Assembly: GCF_903645315.1 (NCBI RefSeq)
Contig: NZ_CAHJXL010000002.1
Location: 637,480-701,479, forward strand
Reading direction: 5' to 3'
From: Victivallis sp. Marseille-Q1083
Lineage (GTDB): Bacteria > Verrucomicrobiota > Lentisphaeria > Victivallales > Victivallaceae
Length of the DNA stretch: 64,000 nt
Positions 36,847 through 46,377 of the stretch are shown piece by piece (the stretch's first letter is position 1; each line of letters starts with the position of its first letter). The notes under the pieces were generated by a model. That model was given only the letters and a program-made list of their open reading frames with translations. It made no database searches and was not told the DNA's origin. The translations under genes and the position numbers were made by a program.

Positions 36847-39147
36847 TCATTCCAGAACTTTGAAGGGCAGCCGGTGCTGGATGTCCGCCGCGGACTTGCC
36901 GACTCTTAATTCGAATTCGCCGGGTTCCACCACCCGGTTGCCGGCGTCGTCGACGATCGAACAACTGCTTACCGCAATCGGAATGGTGACCTGCCGGCTT
37001 TCTCCGGCCGGAACGGCGACGCGGGCGAAGCCCTTCAACTCCTGTTCCGCCCAGGTGGTGCCGGTAACCAGATCGCTGACATAGGCTTGTATGACTTCCA
37101 CGCCGTCCGATTTGCCGGTGTTGCGCACGGTGACTGTCAGTTGAATTGTATCGTCGTGCCAGTAACTGTCGCGGTCCAGGCTGGCCTGGCCGTATTCGAT
37201 CGGACTGTAGGAGAGGCCTTCGCCGAAGACATAGCGGGGGCCGTCCGTCAGGTCGGCGTAATGGCCGTGGCTGCCGCGCACCTGCTGGTACCAGACCGGC
37301 AGTTGGCCGGGATGGCGCGGCACCGAGATGGTCAACCGGCCGGAGGGATTGAGTTTGCCGAACAGCGCTTCGGCCAACGCCCGGCCGCCGAGCATGCCGG
37401 GGGAAAACTGCTGGAATACGCCGGAGGCCCGCGCCAGCACCTCTTCGGGCAGCAGCAGCGGCTTGCTGCTCATGACATCGACGATGAACGGCTTGCCGCT
37501 GTCCAGCACCGCTTGCAGCAGCTCCGGCTGGGACCCCATCGGTTCCAGCGTCGCCGTGCTGTGCCATTCGCCCCAGTAGTCGGGGGAATCGCCGATGACG
37601 ACCACCACCAGATCCGCCGCAGCCATCGCCGTTTTGGCCTGGTCCAGTGCGGCGGCGGCCTGGGCTTCCAGTTCCTTGTGCCGCCGTTCCGCTTCCGCCG
37701 GCGTCGACGATTCCGGTGCTTTCAGGCTGAACAGTGCGCCGGGGGCGTGAAGAATCCGGCCGTTGAACTGTTGCGGCAAGGCATCCTTGACCGTGACGAA
37801 ACAGCGGCGCGGATGGAAGCCGTTCGGCGTTTCTCCCGACCAGTCGCCGCTCAGGGCCAGCGGACTGTCCGCCGCCGGACCGACCAGTGCGATCGTTTTG
37901 ACGGCTTCCGGCTGCAAGGGCAGCAGGCCGTCATTTTTCAGCAGGACCAGCGCTTCGCGGGCGGTATCCAGGGCCAGGTCCCGATGGGCGGCGCAGCCGA
38001 TCGTTTCCTGCGCCGCGGCCAGGTCCGGCCGGCGGGGATTTTCAAACAATCCAAGCTCGAATTTGAGCTTCAGAACCCGCCGCGCCGCTTCGTCGACATC
38101 CGCTTCCGCCAGGCGCCCGGACCGGACGGCCTCCAGGCAGCTCTGATAAAATTCCGGCGTTGCCATGCTCATGTCGTTGCCGGCGGCGATAGTGATGGCG
38201 GCGGCATCGGTCAGATTGTCGCAGATCCGCTGCAGTGAAATCAGGGTGCCGACGTTGTTCCAATCGGTGACGACGACGCCGGGAAATTGCCAATCGCCTT
38301 TGAGCACCTCGCGCAGTAGCCGGCGGTTGGCGGTCATCGGTACGCCGTCGATCGCCTGATAGGCAGTCATGAAGGTTGCCGCTCCGGCTTTGGCCGCCGC
38401 TTCGAAGGGCGGCAGAAAATAGGATTGCAGTTTCCGGTAGGACAAATCCGCTTCGGCGGCGTCGCGGCCGCCCTGGGTTTCGCCGTAACCGACGTAATGC
38501 TTGGCGCAGGCGATCACTTTGGCCGGGTCGTCCAGCCGTTCCCCCTGCAGCCCTTCGATCATCGCGGTGCCGAGAACGCTGAGCAGGTAGGGGTCCTCGC
38601 CGAACGTTTCACCCAGCCGTCCCCAGCGCGGGTCGCGGCCGAGACAGAAGACCGGCGCAAACGTCCAGACCACGCCAGTGTGGCACATCTCCGCCGCGGT
38701 GACTTCGCCCATCTCTTTGGCCCGCTGCGGGTTCCAACTGCAGGACAGCGCCAGCTGGGAGGGAAAGATGGTGGCGCCCGGCCAGAAGGAATAGCCGTGT
38801 ACCGAATCGATTGCCAGCAGTACCGGAATGCCGAGCCGGGTTCGGTCCGCTTCCCGGATGGTTCGGTCCGCCTCTTCGCCTTTGATGTTCAGGAAGGTGC
38901 CGACGTGCATATCGCGAATCGCCTCCTCCATGCAGTCGATGCCGTTGAGCATCATCAACTGACCGACTTTTTCTTCCAGCGTCATCCGGGCCAGCAGATC
39001 GTCGACCCGTTCGTCAACCGGCCGGCCGGCGTCCCGGTACGGCAATTGGCCGGCCGGTTCGGCGCCGGCGGCGGGCGGGAGGCAACAGAAGCCCAGCAGC
39101 AAACCGCCGAACACCGGCAGCTGCCGCCATTGTTTCCAATTTTTCAT
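36847..39147 (-). CDS. Secreted GH3 beta-glucosidase/xylosidase
   Basis: 766 residues from ATG 39147 with AGGA upstream; an upstream in-frame TTG is rejected. Signal peptide (about 1-28, FGGLLLGFCCLPPAAGA). The GH3 N-terminal barrel carries RDPRWGRLGETFGEDP, KHYVGYG and the nucleophile motif VVVTDWNNVG (Asp295). The alpha/beta sandwich has WGEWHSTATLEPMG, and an FN3-like C-terminal domain follows (TVTVRNTGKSDG...VQAYV type). It hydrolyses terminal beta-linked sugars from oligosaccharides in the periplasm or outside. It lies downstream of the prepilin-like gene at 39246, on the same strand and 98 bp away, and may share the promoter at 40098. Confidence 0.92.
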   Translation of the reverse strand: MKNWKQWRQLPVFGGLLLGFCCLPPAAGAEPAGQLPYRDAGRPVDERVDDLLARMTLEEKVGQLMMLNGIDCMEEAIRDMHVGTFLNIKGEEADRTIREADRTRLGIPVLLAIDSVHGYSFWPGATIFPSQLALSCSWNPQRAKEMGEVTAAEMCHTGVVWTFAPVFCLGRDPRWGRLGETFGEDPYLLSVLGTAMIEGLQGERLDDPAKVIACAKHYVGYGETQGGRDAAEADLSYRKLQSYFLPPFEAAAKAGAATFMTAYQAIDGVPMTANRRLLREVLKGDWQFPGVVVTDWNNVGTLISLQRICDNLTDAAAITIAAGNDMSMATPEFYQSCLEAVRSGRLAEADVDEAARRVLKLKFELGLFENPRRPDLAAAQETIGCAAHRDLALDTAREALVLLKNDGLLPLQPEAVKTIALVGPAADSPLALSGDWSGETPNGFHPRRCFVTVKDALPQQFNGRILHAPGALFSLKAPESSTPAEAERRHKELEAQAAAALDQAKTAMAAADLVVVVIGDSPDYWGEWHSTATLEPMGSQPELLQAVLDSGKPFIVDVMSSKPLLLPEEVLARASGVFQQFSPGMLGGRALAEALFGKLNPSGRLTISVPRHPGQLPVWYQQVRGSHGHYADLTDGPRYVFGEGLSYSPIEYGQASLDRDSYWHDDTIQLTVTVRNTGKSDGVEVIQAYVSDLVTGTTWAEQELKGFARVAVPAGESRQVTIPIAVSSCSIVDDAGNRVVEPGEFELRVGKSAADIQHRLPFKVLE

Positions 39148-39245
39148 CGTGAAATTATCCTGAATTTTCAATATTTGAAGTAGCTTCCCGCCATATTTCG
39201 CGGCGGGAAGCGCGGCGGCGGATCATTTGCCGGATGGCCCGCCGT

Positions 39246-39977
39246 TTATTCCGCCCAGTCGTAGACGGTCAACGCGCCGTCGGCGCCGAAGCAGAACGGC
39301 ATCCAGTAACGGTACTGGATCGCCGCCACAGTGCCCGGCAGCGATTCGGCATGGGTGTCGAACATCAGTACATTGGTACGGCTGCCGTGCCGCATGTGCA
39401 GCGGCCAGTACCAGCCGTGGCGCAGGCCCGGTTCGACTCCGGCGTCGCAGTGGACCAGATTGCCGTCGCCGCCGTATTTGTTGGATTCGTCGGCGTCGCC
39501 TTCATTGGAAATTGAGTCGCCGACGAAAATCAGCCGGGAATTGCGGCCGAAAGAGTCGAATTCGGACGCTTTGCGCTGCCGGTAGTCGTTCCAGCCCCAC
39601 TCTTCCGCCCGCGGCTGAATGCCGAAACTGGAGGCATTGACGCCGTAATCGGTTTTCAAATTATAGGCGACATCGTCGTAATTCCTGGCCGTCGACCGGC
39701 CGGTGGGGCAGAGGAAACTCTGCCAGGTGCAGTAACCGGCTTCCATGAATGCGCGGGAATAGGGAACCCAGCCGCTCATGTAGGTGGACGGCACCCAGTC
39801 GCCGAAATCGGACATATACAACGTCGATGCGATGCCCAGTTGTTTCAGGTTGCTGATACATTTGATCGACTGCGCCTGGGCTTTGGCTTTGCCGAGTGCC
39901 GGCAGCAGCATGCTGGCTAGAATGGCTATGATAGCGATCACTACCAGCAATTCAATTAGTGTAAAATTCTTTCTCAT
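39246..39977 (-). CDS. Prepilin-type N-terminal cleavage/methylation protein (DUF1559-like)
   Basis: 243 residues. [20 protein letters not shown] is the class III prepilin leader and helix, with Glu at mature position 5, followed by [20 protein letters not shown] and SNLKQLG. The C-terminal domain ends with [12 protein letters not shown], the family's FxDGH-like motif. Such proteins are abundant in Lentisphaerota and Planctomycetota and are often found beside sugar-degradation genes, but their role is unknown. A strong promoter lies 120 bp upstream. Confidence 0.88.
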   Translation of the reverse strand: MRKNFTLIELLVVIAIIAILASMLLPALGKAKAQAQSIKCISNLKQLGIASTLYMSDFGDWVPSTYMSGWVPYSRAFMEAGYCTWQSFLCPTGRSTARNYDDVAYNLKTDYGVNASSFGIQPRAEEWGWNDYRQRKASEFDSFGRNSRLIFVGDSISNEGDADESNKYGGDGNLVHCDAGVEPGLRHGWYWPLHMRHGSRTNVLMFDTHAESLPGTVAAIQYRYWMPFCFGADGALTVYDWAE

Positions 39978-40097
39978 GACAATTTCCCTTTCCGTTGTTC
40001 AATGGTATTGTTATGGTTTGTTTCCGGGTTGCGACCTCTCCGCCTGACGGTATCAACATCTCTTATGATATGTTTAAACTTTGTTATCATTATAGGA

Positions 40098-40126
40098 ATA
40101 ATATCAAAAAATCTTTGAAAAGTCAA
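40098..40126 (-). promoter_or_regulatory. Sigma-70 promoter with embedded inverted repeat
   Basis: On the minus strand TTGACT (40126-40121) is 17 nt from TATTAT (40103-40098). The spacer contains TCAAA-N5-TTTGA, the same arrangement as in the GntR gene's own promoter, and suggests an operator. It drives the prepilin-like gene and perhaps the GH3 gene. Confidence 0.7.
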
Positions 40127-40203
40127 TCCCCGGCGGTTTTTTTTCAGAAAAATATTGTTTGGCCGGTCGGCCGGGGACTACGCCCGGATCCTCCGCGGCC
40201 GGT

Positions 40204-41367
40204 TCAACTGTCGTTGGCGATCTTCTGAAACTGTTGCGGTTCCGCCAGCAGTTTCACGCTGTCGCGCCGCAGAATCCGGCCGCGGCCGGAAACCATCTCG
40301 CCGCTGCTGCCGGGATTGGCGATGGCCTTCAGCATCAGCTCCAGCGCCAGTTCTCCGGCGTACGCGCCGGAAAATTCAAAGGTGGTCAAGGGCACCGGCG
40401 CCGTTTCGGCTTCGGCGATATTGTCGCAGCCCATCAAATTGACGTCGCCGGGGATATTCACGCCATTTTCCAGCAGGAACTGCATGACGCCGAGAGCCTG
40501 GAGGTCGGTGGAGCAGAAGATGGTGTCGAATGCTTCGAGTTTCCCGACATCGCCGGCGCAGTAATCGGCGATCGCCCGGCAGGCGCGCGGTTTGTCCGGA
40601 TTTTCGACCCCCAGCAGGGCATATTGGTAACCGAACAATCGGGCGCCGCGCTTCAGGGCCGAAAGCCGCGGATTTTGTTCCCATTCCAGCGGACCGACAT
40701 AGAGCAGCCGTCTGGCGCCGTTTTCGGCCAGGAACTGAAAGGCCCGGAAAAATTCCAGCTCCACGTTGTCCGCCAGCCACCATCTGGCACTGAATTCGAA
40801 GTAGTAATCGGAGATGACGACAAAGGGAATCCGCCGGGCGTTCAATTGCCGGGCAATCGTATTGAACGGTTCCGGATTGTACAGGTCCCCCCAGCGGATG
40901 ATGATCAGGCCGTCGTAGTCGTCCCAGCGGCAGTGTTCGCCGAGATCGTGCAGCAATACGGTGACATTGTGCGCCGCCGCCGCTGCGAAAATGCCTTTCA
41001 GCCGCCGCAGATACAGTTGCCAGTGCTGGTGGTCGCCTTCCGGCAGCATCGCCCGGATGTCCGGGACGACGACGGCGATCCGGCAGCTCCGTTCCGGCGG
41101 CGTGCCGGGGAAGGCGCGGGGCTGGGAATCGCGCACGCAGCCGATGACGAAAGTGCCGAGCGGCCGGCGTTTGCACAGCAACCCTTCGTCGCAGAGCAGT
41201 TGGACGGCCCGGCGGACCGTTGAAGTGGAAGCCTTGTAATGACGGGTCAATTCATTTTCCGGCGGAATCCGGCTGCCGATCGGCAGTTCGCCGCTGCGGA
41301 TCCGCTGGCGCAAATCGTCATAGACGACTTTGTACAACATGGTTTGGGATTTGACCATCAACATCAT
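40204..41367 (-). CDS. GntR-type regulator with LacI-like sugar-sensing domain
   Basis: 387 residues. An N-terminal GntR winged helix-turn-helix (about 11-75; LYKVVYDDLRQRIRSGELP, ASTSTVRRAVQLLCDEGLL) is fused to a periplasmic-binding-protein-type domain (about 90-370; IAVVVPDI, DGLIIIRWG, CSTDLQALGVMQFLLENG, VNLMGCDN), the AraR-like architecture. It probably senses a sugar and controls the neighbouring prepilin/GH3 genes and itself through TCAAA-N5-TTTGA sites lying between -35 and -10. The effector is unknown. Confidence 0.88.
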   Translation of the reverse strand: MMLMVKSQTMLYKVVYDDLRQRIRSGELPIGSRIPPENELTRHYKASTSTVRRAVQLLCDEGLLCKRRPLGTFVIGCVRDSQPRAFPGTPPERSCRIAVVVPDIRAMLPEGDHQHWQLYLRRLKGIFAAAAAHNVTVLLHDLGEHCRWDDYDGLIIIRWGDLYNPEPFNTIARQLNARRIPFVVISDYYFEFSARWWLADNVELEFFRAFQFLAENGARRLLYVGPLEWEQNPRLSALKRGARLFGYQYALLGVENPDKPRACRAIADYCAGDVGKLEAFDTIFCSTDLQALGVMQFLLENGVNIPGDVNLMGCDNIAEAETAPVPLTTFEFSGAYAGELALELMLKAIANPGSSGEMVSGRGRILRRDSVKLLAEPQQFQKIANDS

Positions 41368-41401
41368 GATTCTTTCATTATTTGATTATCATTACATTAT
41401 T

Positions 41402-41430
41402 ATTATATCAAAAATTTTTTGAAAAGTCAA
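41402..41430 (-). promoter_or_regulatory. Promoter of the GntR-type regulator with embedded inverted repeat
   Basis: TTGACT (41430-41425), 17-nt spacer, TATAAT (41407-41402), about 35 bp upstream of the ATG. The spacer holds TCAAA-N5-TTTGA, as in the promoter at 40098-40126. Confidence 0.75.
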
Positions 41431-41740
41431 TCCCCCGACGGATAAATTTCCGTTTTTTTGTCAGGAATCGTTGCGGCGAAGCAGGATAACGAAGGTCCAT
41501 ACGGGATCGGAGGCCGGCAAGGCTCCGGTCAATTCGGGCGGGAAATGATTGGCGACAGCATAACGAAGTATGACCGGTCGGACGCGGGAAGGGGCCGGCG
41601 GCGGGATTGCGGCTTATCCAGCTTTTTTCGAAGACGGCTTGAAGGCGGTCCGGTGTATCCATTGCGCTGGGCGGGATGGAAAAGCCGGCCGGCGCTGGAA
41701 GGGCGAGGATGCCGGAAAGACCGGCGCTTGAGAAAAATGA
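41431..41740. other. GC-rich intergenic stretch, no gene recognised
   Basis: About 300 bp between the GntR promoter and the terminator of the glycosidase-like gene. Open frames on both strands have arginine/glycine-rich, non-conserved translations typical of GC-rich shadow frames. It may be decayed sequence. Confidence 0.4.
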
Positions 41741-41762
41741 ACTCCGCACCGCGGTGCGGAGT
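41741..41762 (-). terminator. Palindromic terminator of the glycosidase-like gene
   Basis: ACTCCGCACCG followed by CGGTGCGGAGT is a perfect 11-bp inverted repeat. On the minus strand it is followed by TTCATTTTTCTC, a U-rich tail, and lies 53 nt after the stop at 41816. Confidence 0.65.
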
Positions 41763-41815
41763 CTGCGATCCGGCGGTTGAAGAATACCGCCGGGCCGTCT
41801 CCGGTGACGGTCGGT

Positions 41816-43843
41816 CTAGTTTTCGTCCGCCCAGAGCAGCATCAGGCTGCCGTAGGGCGGCAGTTTCACTGTCAGCTTGCCCTGTTCGTCGGTCTGAAAC
41901 GAATTTTCTTCGCCCGGCAGCGTCAGGGGTGCTTGCAGCCGTCCGGAGCGCGGCAGCGGTATGGTTGCTTCGGCCGGATGCCGGCGGTCGCTGTTGAGGA
42001 TGACCGCGCCGTTGTCGAACAGCCGGTAATTGACGGCGCCGGCCACCCGGCGGTCGCCCAGCGGCTTGAGGAATTCGATGCCGTAAAATTTCTTCGACCA
42101 CGGGTAGAGGTCTTCGCGTGCGAGAAGGGTTCCGCCGTCCGACCACAGCAGGTCGAACAACCGGCAATAGGCGTAGGCGAAACGGGCCGTCCTGACCACC
42201 TGTTCCGGCGTGCCGTCGCCGCCGACGTATTCGCGGGCCGCCGGATCGTAGAAATAATTCAGATAACTCAATGTCACCGGCACCTTGCCGCGCCGGGCCG
42301 CTTCAGCCGCCCAGACGCCTTTGTATTCCAGCGTATCCCAGTCGACGTATTCGACCGTTTCCTCGGCCATGCCGGAATCGGTGAAACTCCACTGGGCGGG
42401 CGAATTGCCGTTGTTCTGCATGACCAGGTAGTCGTCGCCGTAGCTTTTGACGGTGTTGTACACCGCCTGCAGCAGTTCCATGTACAGTTCGTTGTCGTTC
42501 TTGCCGGGCACATGCCGGTGGCCGAACTTATCGCCCTGGCAGAAGGTCAGGTTGAAGGCGTTGTCGATAAAGACGCCGTCGGCCTGTTTTTGCTCGATCA
42601 GCTCCCGCATCTGGCGGACGGCGGTGTGCAGCAGGGAACGCTGGTGCACGCAGGTGGCGAACAGATTCGACAGGTTGTTGCTGACGCCCCAGCCGGAGAT
42701 GACCGGCCGGCCTTCCTGGTCCAGCGCCTTCCACTCCGGATGGTGATCCATGCCGTAATAGCGGTGAATATTGTCGGGGGTGGTGTCGTAAATTTCCATC
42801 CAGTTGTAATAGATGATGCCGCGCAGCCCGCCGGCCCGCAGCCGGCTGCGCTGATCGAGGTCTTCGGGAACATGCGAAAGCAGCCGGTTGGTACCCCAGA
42901 CGTCCCGGACCTCCGGCGGGGTGATTTGCGTCAGGTTCGGCAGCCAGGGGTGCTGGGCCGGCAGAAACGAGTATTTGTCGCTCTGCCGCAGCCATTCCGG
43001 CGCCGGAACGCCGTATTCGATGCCGTCGAACGACAACGGCGGCGCGGTTTTGGTTACGGCCGGACTGCCCTGGGCGGCCGCCGCGGCATACCAGTCCGCC
43101 GCCGTCCCGGCGTCAGCCGGCGAGGAGAGCGCGAAGTTGACCCGGACGGCTTCCCCCGGCAAAAGCACCTGTTCCCGGGGAGAGGCGGTCAGCATGGCGT
43201 TGTGGGGCAGGTAGGAAGCCGGTTTTTCGGCCAGCGCCACATTGTCGGTCGCCAGCAGCCCGAAACCGGCGGCATCCGGCGTCTGCGGATTCTGAAACAG
43301 CACCCAGCCGTCCACGTCGAAGTCGCCGACGACCGCCGGCAGATAGAGGTCCGCCTTGGCGGCGGTCCCGCTCCAGATGCCCGTCTGCGCATCCCGGGTC
43401 TGATAGTTCCGGTTCGGCTCCGTCCAGTCCCAGAAGAGCAGGTCACGCCTCGGATGGCGGCCGCGGTTGTACAACGCGCTGTCGATTTCGATGCCGTTCA
43501 CTCCCCGGCGGGCGCGCGCCGTGAGGACGAATTCCCGGTCGAATTCCACATCGTAACGGACGGTGATTGTGTTTTCCGTTTCGGTAGCGGTTAATTCCGG
43601 TTCGCCGATCATCGGGCCCGGTTGCGGCCAGTGATAGCCCCAGTCCAGGAAGTTGGAGGCGTGGGCCTGCAATATTCTGGTGCCGCTTTCGCCCTGGTAG
43701 GTGATTTCCGCCTTGTCCAGGTTCAGTTTCACCCGGTCCGGGCCGTGCACCAATTCGACCGACTTGGTCGTCGTTTCTTCGGCGCCCAGATTGCATAACA
43801 GCAGTCCGGACAATACTGTCGCCATCATCCCATGTTTCCGCAT
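41816..43843 (-). CDS. Secreted TIM-barrel glycoside-hydrolase-like protein
   Basis: 675 residues from ATG 43843; an in-frame ATG at 43921 has no support and would precede the signal peptide (MATVLSGLLLCNLGAEE). The N-terminal half is a beta-sandwich; the C-terminal half is a barrel with ADGVFIDNAF, whose Asp is placed like the nucleophile of clan-H-type glycosidases, and GDKFGHRH. The block GDKFG.H.H...ELL...VKSYGDD is shared with the two proteins at 47457 and 49636, so all three are distant paralogues. The substrate is unknown and no CAZy family can be named from sequence alone. Divergent from the LacI-type gene at 44248. Confidence 0.7.
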   Translation of the reverse strand: MRKHGMMATVLSGLLLCNLGAEETTTKSVELVHGPDRVKLNLDKAEITYQGESGTRILQAHASNFLDWGYHWPQPGPMIGEPELTATETENTITVRYDVEFDREFVLTARARRGVNGIEIDSALYNRGRHPRRDLLFWDWTEPNRNYQTRDAQTGIWSGTAAKADLYLPAVVGDFDVDGWVLFQNPQTPDAAGFGLLATDNVALAEKPASYLPHNAMLTASPREQVLLPGEAVRVNFALSSPADAGTAADWYAAAAAQGSPAVTKTAPPLSFDGIEYGVPAPEWLRQSDKYSFLPAQHPWLPNLTQITPPEVRDVWGTNRLLSHVPEDLDQRSRLRAGGLRGIIYYNWMEIYDTTPDNIHRYYGMDHHPEWKALDQEGRPVISGWGVSNNLSNLFATCVHQRSLLHTAVRQMRELIEQKQADGVFIDNAFNLTFCQGDKFGHRHVPGKNDNELYMELLQAVYNTVKSYGDDYLVMQNNGNSPAQWSFTDSGMAEETVEYVDWDTLEYKGVWAAEAARRGKVPVTLSYLNYFYDPAAREYVGGDGTPEQVVRTARFAYAYCRLFDLLWSDGGTLLAREDLYPWSKKFYGIEFLKPLGDRRVAGAVNYRLFDNGAVILNSDRRHPAEATIPLPRSGRLQAPLTLPGEENSFQTDEQGKLTVKLPPYGSLMLLWADEN

Positions 43844-44090
43844 ACGATCATTCCCGAGGTTGTTTGTTTTTGTACTGGCAACGCCGCCGGTGTCTTGAAA
43901 AAGACAACTCCGTGAATTCAAGGTAGCATCGCTTGTTGAAAATGCAAATTCGAATTAGCAGGCTGTCCCGATCTCGTTCCGCCGCCGGCCGGCCGATTGA
44001 AAAATGGATGTCCGGCGTGGAGCAGGTTTCCTTGATTCCGGGAGGATTAGGAAGGGGAAAATGGTGAAAAAAAGATCGGAATTGCGATTT

Positions 44091-44130
44091 TTGCGCAACA
44101 AGTTCCACAAATTAAAATTTATAACTTGTT
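44091..44130. promoter_or_regulatory. Candidate LacI-type operators between divergent genes
   Basis: TTGCGCAA (44091-44098) is a perfect palindrome with the central CG step favoured by LacI/GalR proteins. Overlapping it, AACAAGTT (44097-44104) pairs with AACTTGTT (44123-44130). Both lie between the glycosidase-like gene and the promoter of the LacI-type regulator. Confidence 0.45.
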
Positions 44131-44178
44131 TGTTTTCAATATAATTTTAAAAATATTAAAAATAAATTCGATTACCTA

Positions 44179-44207
44179 TTGACTTTTGTTGCTCTTTTTG
44201 CTATACT
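44179..44207 (+). promoter_or_regulatory. Promoter of the LacI-type regulator
   Basis: TTGACT (44179-44184), a 17-nt spacer and TATACT (44202-44207), 40 bp before the ATG at 44248. Unlike the two GntR-region promoters, the spacer has no TCAAA/TTTGA repeat. Confidence 0.7.
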
Positions 44208-44247
44208 TATTAACGGAATTAAAATTTACGGAGACAGCAAGCGGATT

Positions 44248-45267
44248 ATGGATATTCGGGAATTTGCCAGAGAGATCGGGATTTCTTATTCGACGGTATC
44301 GCGGGCGTTCAGCGGCCGCGGCCGGGTCAAAGAGGAAACCCGGCAGCGGATCTTCAACCGCGCCGCCGAGCTGGGTTATCGCCCCAACGGCCGTTTGGCG
44401 GAGAACAACATCCCGTTTGTCGGGGATCTGATTGCGGTGGTTTATACCTTGCCGGTCAATGAATTGTACAGCGATTACCTGTTTTCCGAAGTGTTCCGCG
44501 GCATTCAGGACGTGTTGACGCCGCTGGGAATCAACGCTTCGCCGCACATCATCTTTGAGTCGGTACCGCTGCTGGACAGTTTTTATTTCGACGTGTTCAA
44601 GGCGGCCAATGTCAAAGGGGTCATCTGGTTCACCGGAACCAAATTCTATCCGCAGCTCAAGGAGAAGATTGATTATTGGGGCAAGCCGAATCTGGCGATT
44701 GGCAACCTTGACCGGCATGACGGCAGCAACATCGGTTTTGATGTCTATGCCGGAGCTAAACAGGTGGGCGAATATTTCCGGCGGACCGGTCGTGTCCGCC
44801 CGGCCATCGTGCTCGGCGAATACAATTCGCAATATATGGAAAAGTGGCGGGACGCTTTCATCACCTCCAAGGAGCAGGGATTTCTCGACGGTATGCAGTG
44901 TAGTGTCGAGGAGGTGGAATGGGTTGTCGGCGGCTATCAGTTTTCCGACGGATACAATGCTTTCCGTAAATTACGCAATACCGGCAAACCGATCGACTGT
45001 GTTTTTTGTGAAAACGATACCCTCGGCGCCGGTTTTCTTTGTGCCGCCGGTGAGGCCGGGATCAACATTCCCGATGAGTTGGCGGTTTTCGGTTTCGATA
45101 ATGTCGCTTTCAGTCAGTTCACCAATCCGCCGTTGAGCACCGTCGATTTCACGAAATTCGAAATCGGCCGGGCTGCCGCTTCCGGATTGCTTGATCTGAT
45201 CAACGGCAAAGAGAAAAAAATCAATTTGATGTTTAAAAGTAATCTGGTTTTAAGACGTTCCAGTTAA
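44248..45267 (+). CDS. LacI-family transcriptional regulator
   Basis: 339 residues from ATG 44248; an in-frame start at 44179 overlaps the promoter and is rejected. [24 protein letters not shown] with the hinge helix region ([15 protein letters not shown]), then a type-1 periplasmic-binding sensor ([39 protein letters not shown]). It probably responds to a sugar released by the nearby hydrolases and controls the divergent glycosidase-like gene and/or the downstream prepilin, URO-D and glycosidase genes. Confidence 0.9.
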   Translation: MDIREFAREIGISYSTVSRAFSGRGRVKEETRQRIFNRAAELGYRPNGRLAENNIPFVGDLIAVVYTLPVNELYSDYLFSEVFRGIQDVLTPLGINASPHIIFESVPLLDSFYFDVFKAANVKGVIWFTGTKFYPQLKEKIDYWGKPNLAIGNLDRHDGSNIGFDVYAGAKQVGEYFRRTGRVRPAIVLGEYNSQYMEKWRDAFITSKEQGFLDGMQCSVEEVEWVVGGYQFSDGYNAFRKLRNTGKPIDCVFCENDTLGAGFLCAAGEAGINIPDELAVFGFDNVAFSQFTNPPLSTVDFTKFEIGRAAASGLLDLINGKEKKINLMFKSNLVLRRSS

Positions 45268-45296
45268 TCAACAACCCAAGTCAAGGAGATAAGAAA

Positions 45297-46013
45297 ATGA
45301 AAAAAAGTTTTACATTGATTGAATTGCTGGTCGTGATTGCGATTATTGCAATTTTAGCCAGCATGCTGCTGCCGGCGCTCGCCAAAGCCAAGGCGAAGGC
45401 CCAGGCGATCAGTTGCGTCAACAATCTCAAGCAGATGGGAACCGGCCTGGTGATGTATGCCAATGACAATAACGATTACCTGCTCGGCCTGGATACCGAG
45501 AAGCCCTATGGGTTCAGTGGTTACGGCCGGCTGGCCTGGACGATGGAACTGATGCCGTACATCGGCGGCAGTTCGGATTCGCCGACGACCGACGATTGCT
45601 GGAATTTCTGGTTTAACAACAAAACGATCAAATGTCCGGGCGACAGCGGCAGCAATGCGGCGCTGGATTCGTTGAAAGGGGTGTCTTACGCCTGGAACAT
45701 CGAACTGGGCGGCTGGCGGAGCGGCACCAATCCGCCGGAAGGCTTCGACAAGCCGCGCCGCAAGACCACCGAAGTGGAACAGCCGACCAACACCGTTGCG
45801 ATCGGCGACTGCTCGGACAGCGTCGCCGGCGAATGGGACCGCCTGTGGCTGGCGTTGCCGACCTGGGGCGTGGCGGACGGCGAATCGCGCCGGCACAACA
45901 GCGGCGCCAATTTCGTTTTCGTCGACGGTCATGCCGGCTGGATGCATATCAATGAATATTACCAGACCTATTCGCATGATTGTTACGATTACTATTACAA
46001 AGCCAAGAAGTAA
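45297..46013 (+). CDS. Prepilin-type N-terminal cleavage/methylation protein (DUF1559-like)
   Basis: 238 residues, with AAGGAG upstream of the [23 protein letters not shown] leader and helix, then [20 protein letters not shown] and, near the C-terminus, [13 protein letters not shown]. It starts 29 nt after the LacI-type gene and may be co-transcribed. Paralogue of the gene at 39246, again next to a sugar regulator. Confidence 0.9.
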   Translation: MKKSFTLIELLVVIAIIAILASMLLPALAKAKAKAQAISCVNNLKQMGTGLVMYANDNNDYLLGLDTEKPYGFSGYGRLAWTMELMPYIGGSSDSPTTDDCWNFWFNNKTIKCPGDSGSNAALDSLKGVSYAWNIELGGWRSGTNPPEGFDKPRRKTTEVEQPTNTVAIGDCSDSVAGEWDRLWLALPTWGVADGESRRHNSGANFVFVDGHAGWMHINEYYQTYSHDCYDYYYKAKK

Positions 46014-46046
46014 TACGATTTCGCCCGCCGGTACCCCACCGGCGCC

Positions 46047-46269
46047 CCGCCGTCGTCGAGGTCTTGCGCCGGGCGGAAGCGCAACTGCCGGACGGCGACG
46101 CGGGGTTGCGGGAACGCATCCGTATTTTGAAGGATGACGCCGAATATCTCCGGTTGATCTTCCATTTTGCGACGCGTTGTCCCATGCGCTGCTCATCGTC
46201 GATTGGGACCGGCACGGCTATGCGGCCGCCGGCGATACCTTCAGGCGGATTCGGGAGGGGGTGCAATAA
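46047..46269 (+). pseudogene. Remnant of a DUF4838-like protein C-terminal region
   Basis: An open stretch VVEVLRRAEAQLPDGDAGLR and RIRILKDDAEYLRLIFHFAT is followed, after a one-base frame change near 46170, by DALSHALLIVDWDRHGYAAA up to a stop at 46267-46269. The helical pattern resembles the LLDEA...RVR helix pair of the DUF4838 protein at 51753 (FDEAAAALADRPAEQREVL). There is no start codon or N-terminal part, so it is a leftover of a lost gene. The call rests on pattern only. Confidence 0.35.
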
Positions 46270-46377
46270 TTGTTTCTATTTCCATTCGACGGCCTTGAAA
46301 TGAGTTGAATTTGTTATTTATTAGTTAGGTGCCGGAAATCTCCGGAGAAAATGATCAATTGCAGGGAATGAACCGGA

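Noticed and set aside
37087-38238. 383-codon plus-strand open frame over the GH3 gene
   Set aside because: The GH3 gene on the other strand has all expected motifs; this frame has none.
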